A stretch of 64,000 nt of DNA from Janibacter sp. HTCC2649 (GTDB lineage Bacteria > Actinomycetota > Actinomycetes > Actinomycetales > Dermatophilaceae): contig NZ_CH672413.1 of assembly GCF_000152705.1 (NCBI RefSeq), positions 62,001-126,000 on the forward strand, written 5' to 3'. A program made the position numbers and the translations under genes. The first letter of the stretch is position 1. The number at the start of each line of letters is the position of its first letter. A model generated the notes under the pieces. The model saw nothing but the letters and a program-made list of their open reading frames with translations, did no database searches and had not been told where the DNA came from. Of the stretch, positions 63,264-64,000 are shown piece after piece.

Positions 63264-64000
63264 GTGCAGGCACGCAACACCCGGTTCGACTTCACCACGG
63301 AGGTCCCCGGGCTCGACTCCCTGGGTCGCGTCCACTTCATCGCCATCGGTGGATCGGGCATGTCCGCGGTCGCCCGCATCATGCTCGCCCGCGGGGTCGC
63401 CGTGAGCGGCTCCGACGCCAAGGACAGTCCCGTGCTCGAGACGCTGCGCGGGCTCGGCGCCACGGTCTTTGTCGGACATGACGCCAGCCACGTGAGCGAC
63501 GTCGACACGGTGGTGATCTCGTCGGCGATCCCCGAGAGCAATGTCGAGCTTGCTGCGGCGCGTGACGCCGGATGCGTTGTCCTCCACCGCTCCCAGGGCC
63601 TCGCGGCGACGATGCACGACTCCCGACCCGTGGCCGTGGCCGGCGCCAACGGCAAGACGACGACGACGTCGATGCTCACCGTTGCCCTGCAGGCTGCCGA
63701 CCTCGACCCGTCGTTCGCCTCCGGTGGAGAGCTGACCGGTCAAGGAACCAACGCGGCCTGGACCGGCGGTGACGTCTTCGTCGTCGAGGCGGACGAGAGC
63801 GATGGCTCCTTCCTCGTCTATGGCCCCGAGGTCGCGATCGTCACCAACGTCCAGCCCGACCACCTCGACTTCTACGGCACCTTCGACAACGTCCAGCGGG
63901 CCTATGCCAGCTTCGCCGACTCGATCCGGAGCGACGGTCTGCTCGTTGCCTGCGCCGACGACTCCGGATCCCTGTTCCTCGCGTCGAATGCTGCCATCGG
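63264..64000 (+). CDS. murC: UDP-MurNAc:L-alanine ligase (3' end outside window)
   Basis: 245 codons visible, GTG start 2 bp after the murG stop with GGAAGG upstream. N-terminal GxGGxGMS fold: VHFIAIGGSGMSAVARIML, GSDAKDSPVLE, and VVISSAIPESNVEL. The ATP loop reads VAGANGKTTTTSML, where most MurC proteins have THGKT, so the His is Asn, as in the other Mur ligases. Then EADESDGSF and TNVQPDHLDFYGTFDN. Continues past the window edge. Confidence 0.94.
   Translation, partial: MQARNTRFDFTTEVPGLDSLGRVHFIAIGGSGMSAVARIMLARGVAVSGSDAKDSPVLETLRGLGATVFVGHDASHVSDVDTVVISSAIPESNVELAAARDAGCVVLHRSQGLAATMHDSRPVAVAGANGKTTTTSMLTVALQAADLDPSFASGGELTGQGTNAAWTGGDVFVVEADESDGSFLVYGPEVAIVTNVQPDHLDFYGTFDNVQRAYASFADSIRSDGLLVACADDSGSLFLASNAAI

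Overview
The window is one contiguous stretch of a high-GC actinobacterial chromosome. Evidence: a mycothiol/DinB-type protein, an F420-type nitroreductase, DUF222-HNH and DUF4192 proteins, two SAM-IV-like riboswitches, many GTG starts, many apparently leaderless promoters, a principal sigma factor with a histone-like Ala/Lys N-terminus, and the mraZ-to-murC division/cell-wall cluster. A member of the Intrasporangiaceae/Dermatophilaceae is my best guess (inference from gene content, no search run). No rRNA, tRNA, insertion sequence, prophage or CRISPR array is visible.

Layout. 1-4.7 kb: a NarL-type two-component pair (kinase cut by the window edge), an MpaB/DUF2236 oxygenase and an AGPS-like FAD oxidase. 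4.7-10.8 kb, minus strand: exported proteins, including two paralogous lipoproteins that flank a NYN-LOTUS RNA-binding/nuclease protein, then a ceramidase-like membrane protein. 10.8-16 kb: a DUF222-HNH nuclease behind two tandem matches to the actinobacterial LexA-independent DNA-damage promoter, a PadR regulator divergent from a lipoprotein hydrolase inside one palindrome, a second DUF2236 protein and a SprT-like protease. 16-21.8 kb: mixed metabolism and a MmyB-type regulator divergent from an SDR, then pdxH, rocD and a nitroreductase. 21.9-25 kb: an operon encoding an EspC/WXG-like protein, a WXG-like protein with a papain-like cysteine peptidase end, and a lipoprotein. 25-32.3 kb: membrane proteins, hydrolase, aldo/keto reductase, SAM-IV riboswitch plus metY, and a second WXG-like gene pair. 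32.3-43.9 kb: hrpA, PAC2 protein, family-A DNA polymerase, EcsC, DUF1232, DUF4192, a second SAM-IV riboswitch with metX, and a universal stress protein. 44-45.7 kb: rpoD. 45.9-50.5 kb: moxR/DUF58/transglutaminase operon. 50.8-64 kb: dcw cluster mraZ-rsmH-ftsL-ftsI-murE-murF-mraY-murD-ftsW-murG-murC (murC cut by the window end).

The most unusual signal is not a gene. The octamer CGGCATAC (reverse complement GTATGCCG) occurs about 45 times by eye count, roughly once per 1.4 kb, where base composition predicts about two. Every GGCATAC heptamer seen is preceded by C. It lies in genes and spacers, on both strands, in every reading frame (forcing rare ATA and GTA codons), and several times as inverted pairs that form hairpins, once as the core of the rpoD terminator. 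Density, frame indifference and terminator pairing all resemble DNA-uptake sequences of Neisseria and Pasteurellaceae; its real role here is unknown.
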